Source of the DNA: JBKBRC01 sp046292345
GTDB taxonomy: Bacteria > Bacteroidota > Rhodothermia > Rhodothermales > Rubricoccaceae
Assembly: GCA_046292345.1 (NCBI GenBank)
Contig: JBKBRC010000016.1
Span: forward strand, 1-56,780
Direction: 5' to 3'
DNA: 56,780 bases
Part shown: in pieces, positions 34,434-44,151 of the stretch
Layout of the letters: the number at the start of each line of letters is the position of its first letter
Numbering within the stretch: position 1 is the first letter of the stretch
Position numbers and translations under genes: made by a program
Notes under the pieces: model-generated
What the model was told of the DNA's origin: nothing
Databases searched by the model: none
Seen by the model: only the letters and a program-made list of their open reading frames with translations

Positions 34434-35465
34434 CTACGGCGTGAGCAGCACCTTGCCCACGCTCTGCCGCGACTCGATGTGCGCGTGCGCCTCACCGGCC
34501 CGCTCGAACGGGTACGTGCGGTCCACGTGCGGGCGGATGTGCCCCTCGCGGTAGAGTGCGAGCAGGCGCTCGGCCCACCGCCCGACCTCGTCGCCGTCGC
34601 GCCACAGGTGGCCCAGGTTGACTCCCAGCACGCCCTTGTTGGCGTTCATCAGCGCGAACGGGGTCATTTTGAGCCAGGGCACGCCGGCGGCCATGCGCGC
34701 CAGACCGAGCTTGCCCCTGCCGGCCGCCTCGGCGATGCCGAACACGACCAGGCGCCCGCCCCGCCGGAGCGCGCGCAGGCTGTGCCGCCAGTGCCGCCCG
34801 CCGATCGGGTCCAGGATGAGGTCGGCGCCGCGCCCCCCGGTAAGGGCGCGCACCTCCTCGGCCCAGTTGCCGGCCGTGTAGTCGATCAGCGCCTCATAGC
34901 CGCGGCTGCGTGCGAAGGCGTGCTTGGCCGGCGAGGCCGTCCCGATCATGCGCGCGCCGTAGTACGCCCCGAGGTCGGCAGCGGCCGAGCCGACGCCCCC
35001 CGCCGCCGCGTGCACGAGCACCGTCGTGCGGCGCCCCAGCTCCTCGGCGCGGCGCACGCTGCCCATGGCCACCATGGCCTGGAACGCCGTCAGGTACGTC
35101 ACCGGAAGCGCTGCGCCCTCCTCGGCCGACATGCCCTCGGGGCGGCGGAACACCTGCCGCCGGTGCACGACGACTGCTGAGCTGTAGCCCCCGAAGCGCG
35201 TGAGCGCGAGCACCGGCGTGCCCTCCGGCAGGTCGTCCACGCCCGCACCCACGGCGTCCACCACGCCCGCGACCTCGTAGCCTACGACGGCCGGCAGCGG
35301 CGGGGCGTCCGGGTAGATGCCCTGCCGCGCGAGCACGTCCGCGAAGTTGATACCGGCGGCCTCCACACGGAGACGCACCTGCCCGGGCCCCGGCGCGGGG
35401 TCGGGCGCATCACGCACGGCGAGGACCTCGGGGCCACCGGCTCTGGTGATCCAGACTTGCTTCAT
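34434..35465 (-). CDS. Zinc-free quinone/enone reductase of the MDR family
   Basis: NADPH-dependent medium-chain reductase of 343 residues, resembling the VAT-1/quinone oxidoreductase branch. Features: N-terminal GroES-like domain (GPGQVRLRVEAAGINFADVLARQG, VVGYEVAGVVDAVG) and the nucleotide motif VLVHAAAGGVGSAAADLG in place of the zinc-dependent dehydrogenase cysteines. DLILDPIGGRHW is the usual late segment. It probably reduces quinones or conjugated enones. The ATG at 35465 precedes MKQVWITRAGGPEVL, a typical start. Divergent from thymidine phosphorylase across a repeat-bearing 204-bp spacer. Confidence 0.92.
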   Translation of the reverse strand: MKQVWITRAGGPEVLAVRDAPDPAPGPGQVRLRVEAAGINFADVLARQGIYPDAPPLPAVVGYEVAGVVDAVGAGVDDLPEGTPVLALTRFGGYSSAVVVHRRQVFRRPEGMSAEEGAALPVTYLTAFQAMVAMGSVRRAEELGRRTTVLVHAAAGGVGSAAADLGAYYGARMIGTASPAKHAFARSRGYEALIDYTAGNWAEEVRALTGGRGADLILDPIGGRHWRHSLRALRRGGRLVVFGIAEAAGRGKLGLARMAAGVPWLKMTPFALMNANKGVLGVNLGHLWRDGDEVGRWAERLLALYREGHIRPHVDRTYPFERAGEAHAHIESRQSVGKVLLTP

Positions 35466-35526
35466 GACGACGGGACGATGGTTGAAAGGAGACGGCCCGG
35501 ACCGCCGGGGCGGCAGGCCCAGGACG

Positions 35527-35597
35527 CAGCACGGGAGCGGCCCAGCACGGGAGCGGCCCAGCACGGGCGAGCGGCCCAGCACGGGCGAGCGGCGCGG
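35527..35597. repeat. 16-18-bp tandem repeat between divergent genes
   Basis: About four units built on gagcggcccagcacgg; the last two gain cg to become 18 bp. Unlike the other arrays it lies in a divergent promoter region, upstream of both the quinone reductase and thymidine phosphorylase genes. Confidence 0.75.
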
Positions 35598-35635
35598 GAG
35601 CGAGAGAGACGGCGCCGGCGTCGGAGCCCTGCCGC

Positions 35636-35643
35636 TAGCTTGC
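35636..35643 (+). promoter_or_regulatory. Candidate -7 box TAGCTTGC before thymidine phosphorylase
   Basis: TAGCTTGC, 26 bases before the ATG at 35670 and immediately after the tandem repeat. Confidence 0.5.
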
Positions 35644-35669
35644 CCGCTGCTTCTCTACGCCCCGTGCCC

Positions 35670-37019
<1,350 letters not shown>

Positions 37020-37080
37020 CGCGGCGTGACCGGGGCCGGATCGCAACCGCGCGGGCGCCCGTCCGTACCTACCCCGCCCT

Positions 37081-37088
37081 TACATTGC
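37081..37088 (+). promoter_or_regulatory. Candidate -7 box TACATTGC before the pspA-type gene
   Basis: TACATTGC, 34 bases upstream of the ATG at 37123; similar to the box of the TonB receptor promoter. Confidence 0.4.
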
Positions 37089-37122
37089 CCCCGTTTGCCT
37101 TCCGTCGGCTCGACGCCCCGTC

Positions 37123-37890
37123 ATGTCTCTTTTCAAGCGCTTCAACCGCCTCCTCAAATCGCTCTTCGGCGGCGCCATCGCGGCGATGGAGGATCCCAGG
37201 CTGATCCTCGAGCAGAACATCCGCGAGCTCAACGACCAGGTGCCCAAGATGAACGAGAACATCGCGACGGTGAAGGCCAACGTGATGCTTCTCCAGAAGG
37301 AGTACCGCCGCTACGAGGCCGAGCAGCAGAGCCTGACGAACAAGATCAAGGCCGCCATCCAGGCCGGGCGCGACGACATCGCGCAGCGCTACGCGGTGCA
37401 GCTCCAGAGCACCAAGGAGGCGCAGGAGCGCACGGGCGAGCAGCTTCGCTTCGCCGAGCAGGCCTACGACAAGGCGCTGCAGATCAAGAAGGCGTTCATG
37501 CGCGAGCGCGAGAAGAAGATCGAGCAGGCCCGCGAGGCCCTCCGCGCGCACGAGCGCGCCAAGTGGCAGGCCAAGATCGCCGACTCGCTCGAGCAGTTCG
37601 AGGTCGGCGGCGTCGACCAGACGCACGACGAGATGATCCGGCGCGTCAACGAGCAGGCCGCGCGCAACGAGGCCCGCATGGAGATGGCTCTGGACTCGAT
37701 CGACACGGACGCGATGCGGATCGAGGAGGACGCGCAGGAGCTGCAGGCCGCCGAGCTCGTCAAGCAGTTCAAGCTCGAGATGGGCCTCGGCGAGCCGCCC
37801 GCGCGCAGCCGCACGCCCGAGCTGCACGTCCCCGAGGCCACCGAAGATGCGGGCGCGGCCGCTGAGCGCGCGCGCGAGCGCACGCAGTAG
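37123..37890 (+). CDS. PspA/IM30 family membrane-stress protein
   Basis: Peripheral membrane protein of 255 residues related to phage-shock protein A and Vipp1, ESCRT-III-like polymers that protect or remodel membranes. The N-terminal amphipathic helix (MSLFKRFNRLLKSLFGGAIAAMEDP) is seen over residues 1-25, then the conserved ILEQNIRELNDQVPKMNENIATVKAN and a long coiled coil through about residue 215. The C-terminal 35 residues are Pro/Glu/Ala-rich. Two cytoplasmic/membrane hypothetical genes follow at short spacing, a likely three-gene operon. No pspBC or pspF genes are present, as usual outside proteobacteria. Confidence 0.92.
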   Translation: MSLFKRFNRLLKSLFGGAIAAMEDPRLILEQNIRELNDQVPKMNENIATVKANVMLLQKEYRRYEAEQQSLTNKIKAAIQAGRDDIAQRYAVQLQSTKEAQERTGEQLRFAEQAYDKALQIKKAFMREREKKIEQAREALRAHERAKWQAKIADSLEQFEVGGVDQTHDEMIRRVNEQAARNEARMEMALDSIDTDAMRIEEDAQELQAAELVKQFKLEMGLGEPPARSRTPELHVPEATEDAGAAAERARERTQ

Positions 37891-37935
37891 CCGCCCGCGA
37901 AACCGGCCGCTGCCGCGGCCCAGCCCTCCCGCGCC

Positions 37936-38406
37936 ATGTCCCCCGAAGAGTTCGAACGCCTCAAGGAGCAAGAAAAAGCCCACCTGCGCCAGCTGCGCGC
38001 GCTCAAGGCGCGCCACCGCGAGGCCGAGCGGACCGCCTCCACGCTCGGCGCCCTCCGCGCGCTCGCCGACACGTCCGCCGCCGAGGCGCTCGATGCCGCC
38101 GCGGAGCGCCTTTCGCGCGACGCCGCCCGGCAGGAGGCCCGCCTCGACCTCGCGCTCGAGGGCCGCGCCGAGACCGCCGCCTCCGACGCCGACCGCGAGG
38201 CCCTCCGCCGTGCCGAGGCCGAGGCGCTCGTCGCCCGCTTACGCGCAGGCCTGGGCGACGCGCCGAGCGCCGACGCCGTGCATCCCGACGCCGGGCGCTC
38301 CGAAGAGCCGCCTCCGGCTGGCAAAACCATCGGCCGCCCGCGCGCCGCGGCTCCGCCGGAGCCGCCGGCTCCCGACGACAAAACCATCGGCCGCCGCCCC
38401 CGCTAG
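37936..38406 (+). CDS. Coiled-coil hypothetical protein downstream of pspA
   Basis: Unrecognised protein of 156 residues. Residues 1-105 are a charged Ala/Arg/Glu-rich coiled coil (FERLKEQEKAHLRQLRALKAR). The last 50 residues are Pro/Ala-rich and contain the short motif KTIGR twice (PPAGKTIGRPR and PDDKTIGRRPR, the latter at the C-terminus), which may be a docking element. No signal or membrane segment. It sits 45 bases after the pspA gene and 13 bases before a membrane protein gene; I infer an accessory of the PspA system. Confidence 0.7.
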   Translation: MSPEEFERLKEQEKAHLRQLRALKARHREAERTASTLGALRALADTSAAEALDAAAERLSRDAARQEARLDLALEGRAETAASDADREALRRAEAEALVARLRAGLGDAPSADAVHPDAGRSEEPPPAGKTIGRPRAAAPPEPPAPDDKTIGRRPR

Positions 38407-38419
38407 CGCGCCCGCCTGC

Positions 38420-39361
38420 ATGCCCGACGAGCCGAATTACCACCGCGAGGCCTTCCTCGCACCGGTCAACCTGATCTTTCTGATCACGGCGCTGGTCGTG
38501 GCGCTGCTCGCCGGCGGCGCGGCGGCCAACGCGCTGCTGCTCTTCGCCGCCGCCGCCGAGCTGCTCTACCTCGGCACCGTCCCGCGCAACGAGCGCTTCC
38601 GGCGCCTCGTGCGCGCCCGGCGGCACGCCGAGCGCAACAAGCCCCTCTCCGACGCCGAGATCTTCCGCACGCTCTCGCTCGAAGACCAGCGCCGCTACGT
38701 GCGCTTCCGCAACAAGGAGAAGGAGATCAAGGACAACTACCGCCGCCTGCCCTACGCCTCGCAGGGCCTGCTCGACGCGCACCTGGCCAAGCTCGACGGG
38801 CTGCTGGACTCGTACCTGAACCTGCTCCAGCTCAAGGAGCGCCACCGGCAGTTCGCCGAGCGCGGCGGCGAGGCCGAGATCGCGCGCGACATCGCCACGC
38901 TGCGCGCCGAGATCGCCGACGACCCGCCCCGCGTGGCCGCCGTCAAACAGCGCCGCCTGAGCGTGCTCGAGAAGCGCCTCGACCGGCACAAGAAGGCCAA
39001 GGAGAACCTCGCCATCATCGACGCGCAACTCGAGACGATCGAGGACGTGACCCGCTACGTGCTCGAGCAGAGCCTGACGATGCAAGACCCGGAGGAAGTG
39101 GCCTACCAGCTCGACACCCTCCTGGCCGAGGTGAGCGAGACCGAGTCCAGCGTGCAGGAGCTCTCGCTCGTCCTGGGCGAGCCCGCGCAGCGCCTCGCCG
39201 ACGACGACTTCGCCTCGTTCGACCGCGCCTTCGAGCAGCGCGAGCGCGCCGCCGACCAGACGCCCGCCACCGCGCCGCCGCTCGGCTCCGTTCTCGATCC
39301 CTCGCGCGATCCCTCGCACGACGAGGCGGCGCGCGCCCCGCGCCGCCGTGACCGCAGCTAA
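38420..39361 (+). CDS. Membrane protein with coiled-coil domain, PspA cluster
   Basis: Unrecognised protein of 313 residues. Two adjacent hydrophobic helices (about 10-32 and 33-50: VNLIFLITALVVALLAGG, ANALLLFAAAAELLYLG) form an N-terminal membrane hairpin. The rest is cytoplasmic and helical, with RFRNKEKEIKDNYRRLPYASQGLLD, KERHRQFAERGG and a long charged stretch to about residue 270, then a Pro/Asp/Arg tail. The ATG at 38420 is family-like in leading straight to the membrane segment. Architecture and position suggest a membrane anchor or receptor for the PspA-type protein, by inference. Confidence 0.75.
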   Translation: MPDEPNYHREAFLAPVNLIFLITALVVALLAGGAAANALLLFAAAAELLYLGTVPRNERFRRLVRARRHAERNKPLSDAEIFRTLSLEDQRRYVRFRNKEKEIKDNYRRLPYASQGLLDAHLAKLDGLLDSYLNLLQLKERHRQFAERGGEAEIARDIATLRAEIADDPPRVAAVKQRRLSVLEKRLDRHKKAKENLAIIDAQLETIEDVTRYVLEQSLTMQDPEEVAYQLDTLLAEVSETESSVQELSLVLGEPAQRLADDDFASFDRAFEQRERAADQTPATAPPLGSVLDPSRDPSHDEAARAPRRRDRS

Positions 39362-39413
39362 CCCGCTCGGGCCCCGCCGCCACCCCTCGCCCGAGCTACT
39401 CCCGCCCCGCCCC

Positions 39414-40199
39414 GTGCCCGACTTCCAGACCCTCCTCTACGACGTGGACGCCGACGGCGTGGCACTCGTCACGCTCAACCGCCCCGACGCGCTCAACGCG
39501 CTCAGCCGCCAGCTCGTCCGCGAGCTCGGCGCCGCCTTCCGCCAGGCCCGCGCCGACGACGCCGTGCGCGGCGTCGTCGTCACCGGCGCGGGCGAAAAGG
39601 CCTTTGCCGCCGGCGCGGACATCTCGGAGTTCGCCGGCATGGAGCCGCTCGAGGCGCACCGCCTCGCCCTGACCGGGCAGGCCGTGTTCTCGGCCATTGA
39701 GCAGACGACCAAGCCGGTCGTGGCGGCCGTGAACGGGTTCGCGCTCGGCGGCGGCTGCGAGCTCGCCATGGCCTGCCACCTGCGCGTGGCGAGCGAGACG
39801 GCGCAGTTCGGGCAGCCCGAGGTCAACCTCGGGCTGATCGCCGGCTACGGCGGCACGCAGCGCCTGCCCCGCCTCGTCGGGCGCGGCCTCGCGACCGAGA
39901 TGCTGCTCACGGGCGAGCGCGTCTCGGCGCAGCGCGCCTACGAGATCGGCCTCGTCAACCGCGTCGTGCCGGCCGAGAAGCTGCTCGAGACCGCGCGCGC
40001 GCTCGTGCACACGATCGCGGCCAAGGCGCCCGTGGCCGTCTCCATGACGCTCCAGGCGATCCACGCCTCCGAGCTGCCGCTCGCCGCCGGCCTCCAGCAG
40101 GAGGCGGCGCTCTTCGGGCAGTGCGCCGCCACCGACGACTTCGCCGAGGGCGTCGGCGCGTTTCTGAACCGCCAGAAACCCGACTTCCAAGGCCGCTAG
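39414..40199 (+). CDS. Enoyl-CoA hydratase/isomerase family protein
   Basis: Crotonase-fold enzyme of 261 residues, as expected for a bacterial enoyl-CoA hydratase of fatty-acid oxidation or a related pathway. Oxyanion-hole segments are KAFAAGADISEF and ALGGGCELAMACH; the catalytic Glu pair lies in QPEVNLGLIAGYGGTQRLPRLVG and the neighbouring strand. I use the GTG at 39414, which leads into DFQTLLYDVDADGVALVTLNRPDALNAL; an earlier GTG at 39348 would overlap the preceding gene and add 22 low-complexity residues. Specificity (hydratase versus isomerase) is not determinable. Confidence 0.93.
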   Translation: MPDFQTLLYDVDADGVALVTLNRPDALNALSRQLVRELGAAFRQARADDAVRGVVVTGAGEKAFAAGADISEFAGMEPLEAHRLALTGQAVFSAIEQTTKPVVAAVNGFALGGGCELAMACHLRVASETAQFGQPEVNLGLIAGYGGTQRLPRLVGRGLATEMLLTGERVSAQRAYEIGLVNRVVPAEKLLETARALVHTIAAKAPVAVSMTLQAIHASELPLAAGLQQEAALFGQCAATDDFAEGVGAFLNRQKPDFQGR

Positions 40200-40244
40200 T
40201 CGCACCGGGCGCCGCGCCGGGCCGCGCGGCCCTTCGTCCGTCCC

Positions 40245-41543
40245 ATGCTGCCCCCGATGCTCGGCTTCGCTCTCGTCCTGCTGATGCTGGCGCTGAGCGC
40301 GTTCTTCTCCGGCTCGGAGATCGCGTTCGTGACCACCAACCGCCTCCGGGCGGAGGTCCGCGCGCGCCGCAGCGGGCGCCTCGGGCGCATCGTGCAGGAT
40401 TTCCTCGCCGATCCCGGCACGTTCCTCACGACAACGCTCGTCGGCAACAACCTTGCCCTGATCGTCTACTCGACGCTCATGAGCGTCTACCTGGAGGGGC
40501 CGCTCACGCGGCTCTTCGGCGGCCCGGACGCCGTGCCGGGCGACGACCCCTCGGTGGCGGGCGCCGTGCTGCTCGCGCAGACGGTCATCGCGTCGCTGCT
40601 CGTGCTCGTCTTCGGGGAGGTCATCCCGAAGTCGCTCCTGCGCGACCCCGCCGAGCGCGTTGTGCTCGCGCTCGCGGCGCCGCTCAAGCTGACGTACTAC
40701 CTGTTCTGGCCGCTGATCAAGCTGGCCGGCTGGACGTCGAGCCTGTTCGTGCGCCTGGCCGGCGTCCCGGCCGACTCGATGCAGCAGTTCATCCGGCGCG
40801 ACTTCGAAATTGTCATCCGCGAGAGTCGCGCCGCAGGCGCCCTCTCGCTCGACGAGGAGGAGTCTGAGATCCTCTCCAACGTGTTCGAGCTGCGCTCGCT
40901 GCGCGTCAAGGACTCAATGGTGCCCCGCACAGACGTGCGCGCCGTCGAGGAGGGCACGCCGATCGAGGAGGTCCGCCGCGTGTTCGTCGAGACCGGCTTC
41001 AGCCGCCTGCCCGTCTACCGCGGCCACATCGACCGCGTCGTGGGCGTCGTGCTGGCGCACGACCTGTTCCACGAGCCGGCCTCGCTGGCCGAGATCATCC
41101 GCCCGGTGCGCGCCGTGCCCGAGACCAAGCGCGCCCGCGACCTGCTCTTCGAGTTCCTGCGCGGCGGCGAGGCGCTCGCCATCGTCGTGGACGAATACGG
41201 CGGCACGGCCGGCCTCGTCACGACCGAGGACCTGCTCGAGGAGCTCTTCGGCGACATCCGCGACGAGCACGACGCGGCGGCGGCGCCCATCCGGCAGGTC
41301 GCCGAGCGCACGTATCTGCTGCACGGGCGCGTCGAGCTCGAGACGCTGCGCGAGAAGACCGGCATCGCGCTGCCCGAGGGCGAGTACGACACCGTCGCCG
41401 GCTACCTGCTCGACCGCATCGGCAGCGTGCCGCAGGAGCGCGAGACGTTCGACCTGGACGGGCTGCGCTTCACGATCCAGAAGGCCCGCGCCAACCGCAT
41501 CGAGGTCGTGCGCATCGAGCCCTCCGACGCCCCGCCGGACTGA
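40245..41543 (+). CDS. CNNM/CorC-HlyC family membrane protein with CBS domains
   Basis: Integral membrane protein of 432 residues. A DUF21 (CNNM) transmembrane domain spans about 1-190, with FFSGSEIAFVTTNRLR, TTTLVGNNLALIVYSTL and LVFGEVIPKSLLRDP. A pair of CBS domains (about 210-330: DSMVPRTDVRAVEEGTPIEEVRRVF, VVDEYGGTAGLVTTEDLLEELFGDI) and a CorC/HlyC domain (340-425) follow. The family is named for hemolysin C and cobalt/magnesium efflux; the likely role is magnesium or divalent-cation export. A strong hairpin follows the stop. Confidence 0.94.
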   Translation: MLPPMLGFALVLLMLALSAFFSGSEIAFVTTNRLRAEVRARRSGRLGRIVQDFLADPGTFLTTTLVGNNLALIVYSTLMSVYLEGPLTRLFGGPDAVPGDDPSVAGAVLLAQTVIASLLVLVFGEVIPKSLLRDPAERVVLALAAPLKLTYYLFWPLIKLAGWTSSLFVRLAGVPADSMQQFIRRDFEIVIRESRAAGALSLDEEESEILSNVFELRSLRVKDSMVPRTDVRAVEEGTPIEEVRRVFVETGFSRLPVYRGHIDRVVGVVLAHDLFHEPASLAEIIRPVRAVPETKRARDLLFEFLRGGEALAIVVDEYGGTAGLVTTEDLLEELFGDIRDEHDAAAAPIRQVAERTYLLHGRVELETLREKTGIALPEGEYDTVAGYLLDRIGSVPQERETFDLDGLRFTIQKARANRIEVVRIEPSDAPPD

Positions 41544-41547
41544 GGCC

Positions 41548-41587
41548 GCGCGCGGCCGGCGCGGAGCCGGAACTACCGGCCGCGCGC
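41548..41587 (+). terminator. Hairpin after the CNNM/CorC gene
   Basis: A perfect 12-bp stem (41548-41559 with 41576-41587) and 16-base loop, four bases after the stop codon. No T-tract follows. Confidence 0.55.
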
Positions 41588-41618
41588 CTTCGTGCCTGCC
41601 CCCCTCTCCGCTCGCTCC

Positions 41619-42335
41619 ATGTCGGCCTCACTCCTCCTGCTCAGCAACTCGGCCAACCCGGACGCTCCCTACCTCGCGCACGCGCGCGAATGGCTTGCCG
41701 AGGCCCTCCAGGGCTGTCGCACGATCGCGTTCGTGCCGTTCGCGGCCGTCACCAAGCCCTACGACGAGTACGCCGCCCGCGTGCGCGAAGCCTTCGCCGA
41801 CCTGCCGCTGGCGGTACGCAGCGTGCACGAGACAGACGAGCCGACGCGCTGCGTGGCGCAGTGCGACGCCGTGCTCGTCGGCGGCGGCAACACGTTTCAG
41901 CTGCTCCGGCGAATGTACCGGACGGGCCTGATGGAGGCCGTCCGCCGCGCCGTGAGTCAGGGCAAGCCTTACGTGGGCTGGAGCGCCGGGGCCAACCTCG
42001 CCTCGCCGACGATCCGCACGACCAACGACATGCCCATCGCCGAGCCGCCGACGATGGAGGCGTTCGGGTTCGTGCCGTTCCAGATCAACCCCCACTACAC
42101 CGACGCGACCCCGCCGGGCCACATGGGCGAGACGCGCGCCGACCGCCTCGCGGAGTTCGTCGCGCTCAACTCTACGCCCGTCGTCGGCCTGCCCGAGGGC
42201 ACGGCGCTACGCCTGCACCAGGGCCGCCTGACACGCCTCGGGCCGCACCCGCCGCGCCTGTTCACGGCGGAGGAACCCACCGGCCGCCCCCTGGAAGATG
42301 CTGACCTGAGCTTCCTCCTGCACAGGACCGCCTGA
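41619..42335 (+). CDS. pepE: Dipeptidase E, alpha-aspartyl dipeptidase
   Basis: Cytoplasmic serine peptidase of 238 residues that cleaves dipeptides with N-terminal aspartate. The nucleophile is Ser122 in the elbow VGWSAGANLA; VLVGGGNTFQLLRRM precedes it, and the catalytic His lies in QINPHYTD. Overall order matches E. coli PepE (S51 family). The ATG at 41619 opens MSASLLLLSNSANPD, the family-typical start; an earlier GTG would add nine residues. Directly after its TGA begins a 15-16-bp tandem repeat that fills the spacer to a convergent gene. Confidence 0.94.
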   Translation: MSASLLLLSNSANPDAPYLAHAREWLAEALQGCRTIAFVPFAAVTKPYDEYAARVREAFADLPLAVRSVHETDEPTRCVAQCDAVLVGGGNTFQLLRRMYRTGLMEAVRRAVSQGKPYVGWSAGANLASPTIRTTNDMPIAEPPTMEAFGFVPFQINPHYTDATPPGHMGETRADRLAEFVALNSTPVVGLPEGTALRLHQGRLTRLGPHPPRLFTAEEPTGRPLEDADLSFLLHRTA

Positions 42336-42336
42336 G

Positions 42337-42413
42337 CCCACGCGGGGCTCGCCCCACGCGGGGCTCGCCCCACGCGGGGCGAACCCACGCGGGGCGAACC
42401 CACGCGGGGCGAG
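42337..42413. repeat. 15-16-bp tandem repeat, five copies, between convergent genes
   Basis: cccacgcggggctcgc at 42337-42352 and 42353-42368, then cccacgcggggcgaa at 42369-42383 and 42384-42398 and a variant at 42399-42413. It starts one base after the pepE TGA. Confidence 0.88.
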
Positions 42414-42448
42414 CCCGCTCCGTCCTCCCGCCACGCGGATCGGGCCCG

Positions 42449-43072
42449 TCAGGCGCGCCCGGCCTCCCGCTCGGCGAAGGCGAGCACGAGGCGCGCGTGC
42501 GCCGCGAGCACGTCGGCGAGGCCGAGTGCGGCGAGGCGCTCGTCGGGTGAGGAGGGCAGGCCCGGCGGCGAGACACGGCCCATCCACAGCGGCAGCTTGT
42601 CGGCGAGCAGCCGCGGGCCGGGCACGCGTCCGGGCGCCAGGTGCGTCTCATAGAAGGCCGCCTTGCGCGCAAGCCGGTCGTAGACGGACGCGTCCACCGG
42701 CACCTCGCCCTCGGCCCCGGCGGCGACAAGGCGGGCGCCGAGCAGGTAATCGTGGTAGAGCAGGGGCACCTCGGCGAGCGCGGGCACGGCCGCCGTCCGC
42801 GCCTCCGGCGCGGCGCGCAGGCCGGCCTCGGCGGCGCGCGCCGAGACGGTGGCCACGAGCACGAGCGTCTCCTCGGCGACCACGTCCGGCACGGCGTCCG
42901 CCCCGAGCGCTGGCAGCGTCGCACGCACGAGGTCTTGCGTCGTGCTCAGCGTCGCGGCGGCGGCAAAGGCCGTCACGCGCGCGGCCAGGAGCGCGGCGTC
43001 TGGCGCGCCGGGCGCGGCGTCTGGCGCGCCGGGCGCGGCGTCTGGCGCGCCGCCGGGTGCAGCGCTGGTCAT
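42449..43072 (-). CDS. Hypothetical protein co-expressed with floA
   Basis: Unrecognised protein of 207 residues. The N-terminus carries three in-frame copies of PGAPDAA (residues about 6-27) from a 21-bp tandem repeat. The rest is an alpha-helical, Ala-rich domain (LLAARVTAFAAAATLSTTQDLVRATLPALGADAVPDVVAEETLVLVA seen over residues 28-75) with VPLLYHDYLLGARL, and KAAFYETHLAPGRVPGPRLLADKLPLWMGRVSPPGL. No membrane helix or signal. Its ATG overlaps the floA stop by one base (TGATG), so it is translationally coupled to floA; I infer an accessory role at FloA microdomains. Confidence 0.75.
   Translation of the reverse strand: MTSAAPGGAPDAAPGAPDAAPGAPDAALLAARVTAFAAAATLSTTQDLVRATLPALGADAVPDVVAEETLVLVATVSARAAEAGLRAAPEARTAAVPALAEVPLLYHDYLLGARLVAAGAEGEVPVDASVYDRLARKAAFYETHLAPGRVPGPRLLADKLPLWMGRVSPPGLPSSPDERLAALGLADVLAAHARLVLAFAEREAGRA
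42991..43053. repeat. 21-bp in-frame tandem repeat, three copies
   Basis: Three copies (42991-43011, 43012-43032, 43033-43053) encode PGAPDAA repeats in the protein downstream of floA. The unit length is a multiple of three. Confidence 0.8.
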
Positions 43073-44043
43073 CAGAGCGCGCCCTCGCGGCCGGCGCCCT
43101 CGCCCGAGATGGCGTCGCGCATGCGCGTGTCGGCCTCCACGTTGCGCAGCTGGTAGTAGTCCATCACCCCGAGGTTGCCCGAGCGGAAGGCTTCCGCGAT
43201 CGCCTTCGGAATCTCGGCCTCGGCCGCGACGAGGTTGGCGCGCTGCTCCTGCTCGGCCGCGACGGCCGCCGCGCGGCGCTCCTCGGCCTTGGCGCGCGCC
43301 ACGCGCAGGTCCGCCTCCGCCTGGTCGGTCTGCAGCTTGGCGCCGATGTTCTCGCCGACGTCCACGTCGGCGATGTCAATCGAGAGGATCTCGTAGGCCG
43401 TGCCCGAGTCGAGGCCCTTGGCGAGGACGGTCTTCGAGATCGTGTCCGGGTTCTCAAGCACCTCGGCGTGGCCCCGCGCCGAGCCGATCGTGGAGACGAT
43501 GCCCTCGCCCACGCGGGCGATGATCGTCTCCTCGCCCGCGCCGCCCACGAGCCGCTCGATGTTGGCGCGCACCGTCACGCGCGCGACGGCCTTGAGCTGG
43601 ATGCCGTCCTTGGCGATGGCCGAGATGGACGGCGTCTCGATCACCTTCGGGTTGACCGAGACCTGCACGGCCTCGAACACGTCGCGCCCGGCCAGGTCGA
43701 TGGCCGTCGCGCGCTCGAACGAGAGGTCGATGTTCGCCTTGTCGGCCGAGATGAGCGCCTCCACGACCTGCTGCACATGGCCGCCGGCGAGGTAGTGCGC
43801 CTCAAGCATGGGCGGCGTGAGGCGGATGCCGGCTTTGTGCGCGGTGATGAGCGGGAGCACGATCTTGGAGGGCGGCACGTTGCGCAGGCGCATCCCGACC
43901 AGGTCCCGCCCGAGCTTGACGCTCACGCCAGACGTGATGGCAGTAATCCAGAGGCGCAGCGGGACGAGGTAGAAAAAGATCAGCAGGAAGACGACGATCA
44001 CGAGGATCGTCACGATGCCGAGGCTTCCAATGATGGCGTCCAT
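43072..44043 (-). CDS. floA: Flotillin-like protein FloA
   Basis: Membrane scaffold protein of 323 residues organising lipid microdomains. The N-terminal hydrophobic hairpin is about 6-30 (LGIVTILVIVVFLLIFFYLVPL). A cytoplasmic SPFH-like domain follows with SGVSVKLGRDLVGMRLRNVPPSKIVLPLITAHKAGI, seen from about 38 to 74, then VVEALISADKANIDLSFERATAIDLAGRDVFEAV, and a flotillin coiled coil near 240-285 (ADLRVARAKAEERRAAAVAAEQEQRA). The call is unambiguous. The usual neighbour nfeD is missing; instead an Ala-rich hypothetical protein is coupled downstream. Confidence 0.96.
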   Translation of the reverse strand: MDAIIGSLGIVTILVIVVFLLIFFYLVPLRLWITAITSGVSVKLGRDLVGMRLRNVPPSKIVLPLITAHKAGIRLTPPMLEAHYLAGGHVQQVVEALISADKANIDLSFERATAIDLAGRDVFEAVQVSVNPKVIETPSISAIAKDGIQLKAVARVTVRANIERLVGGAGEETIIARVGEGIVSTIGSARGHAEVLENPDTISKTVLAKGLDSGTAYEILSIDIADVDVGENIGAKLQTDQAEADLRVARAKAEERRAAAVAAEQEQRANLVAAEAEIPKAIAEAFRSGNLGVMDYYQLRNVEADTRMRDAISGEGAGREGAL

Positions 44044-44151
44044 GCGCAGGAGGGTAAGAGGCGAGGGAGCAGGGGCACGCGCGGCGGGCGGGACAGGATC
44101 CGCGCGCGGGACGTAGCCGGCACGCGGGGGCCACGAGCCGGGGGCGCAGCG

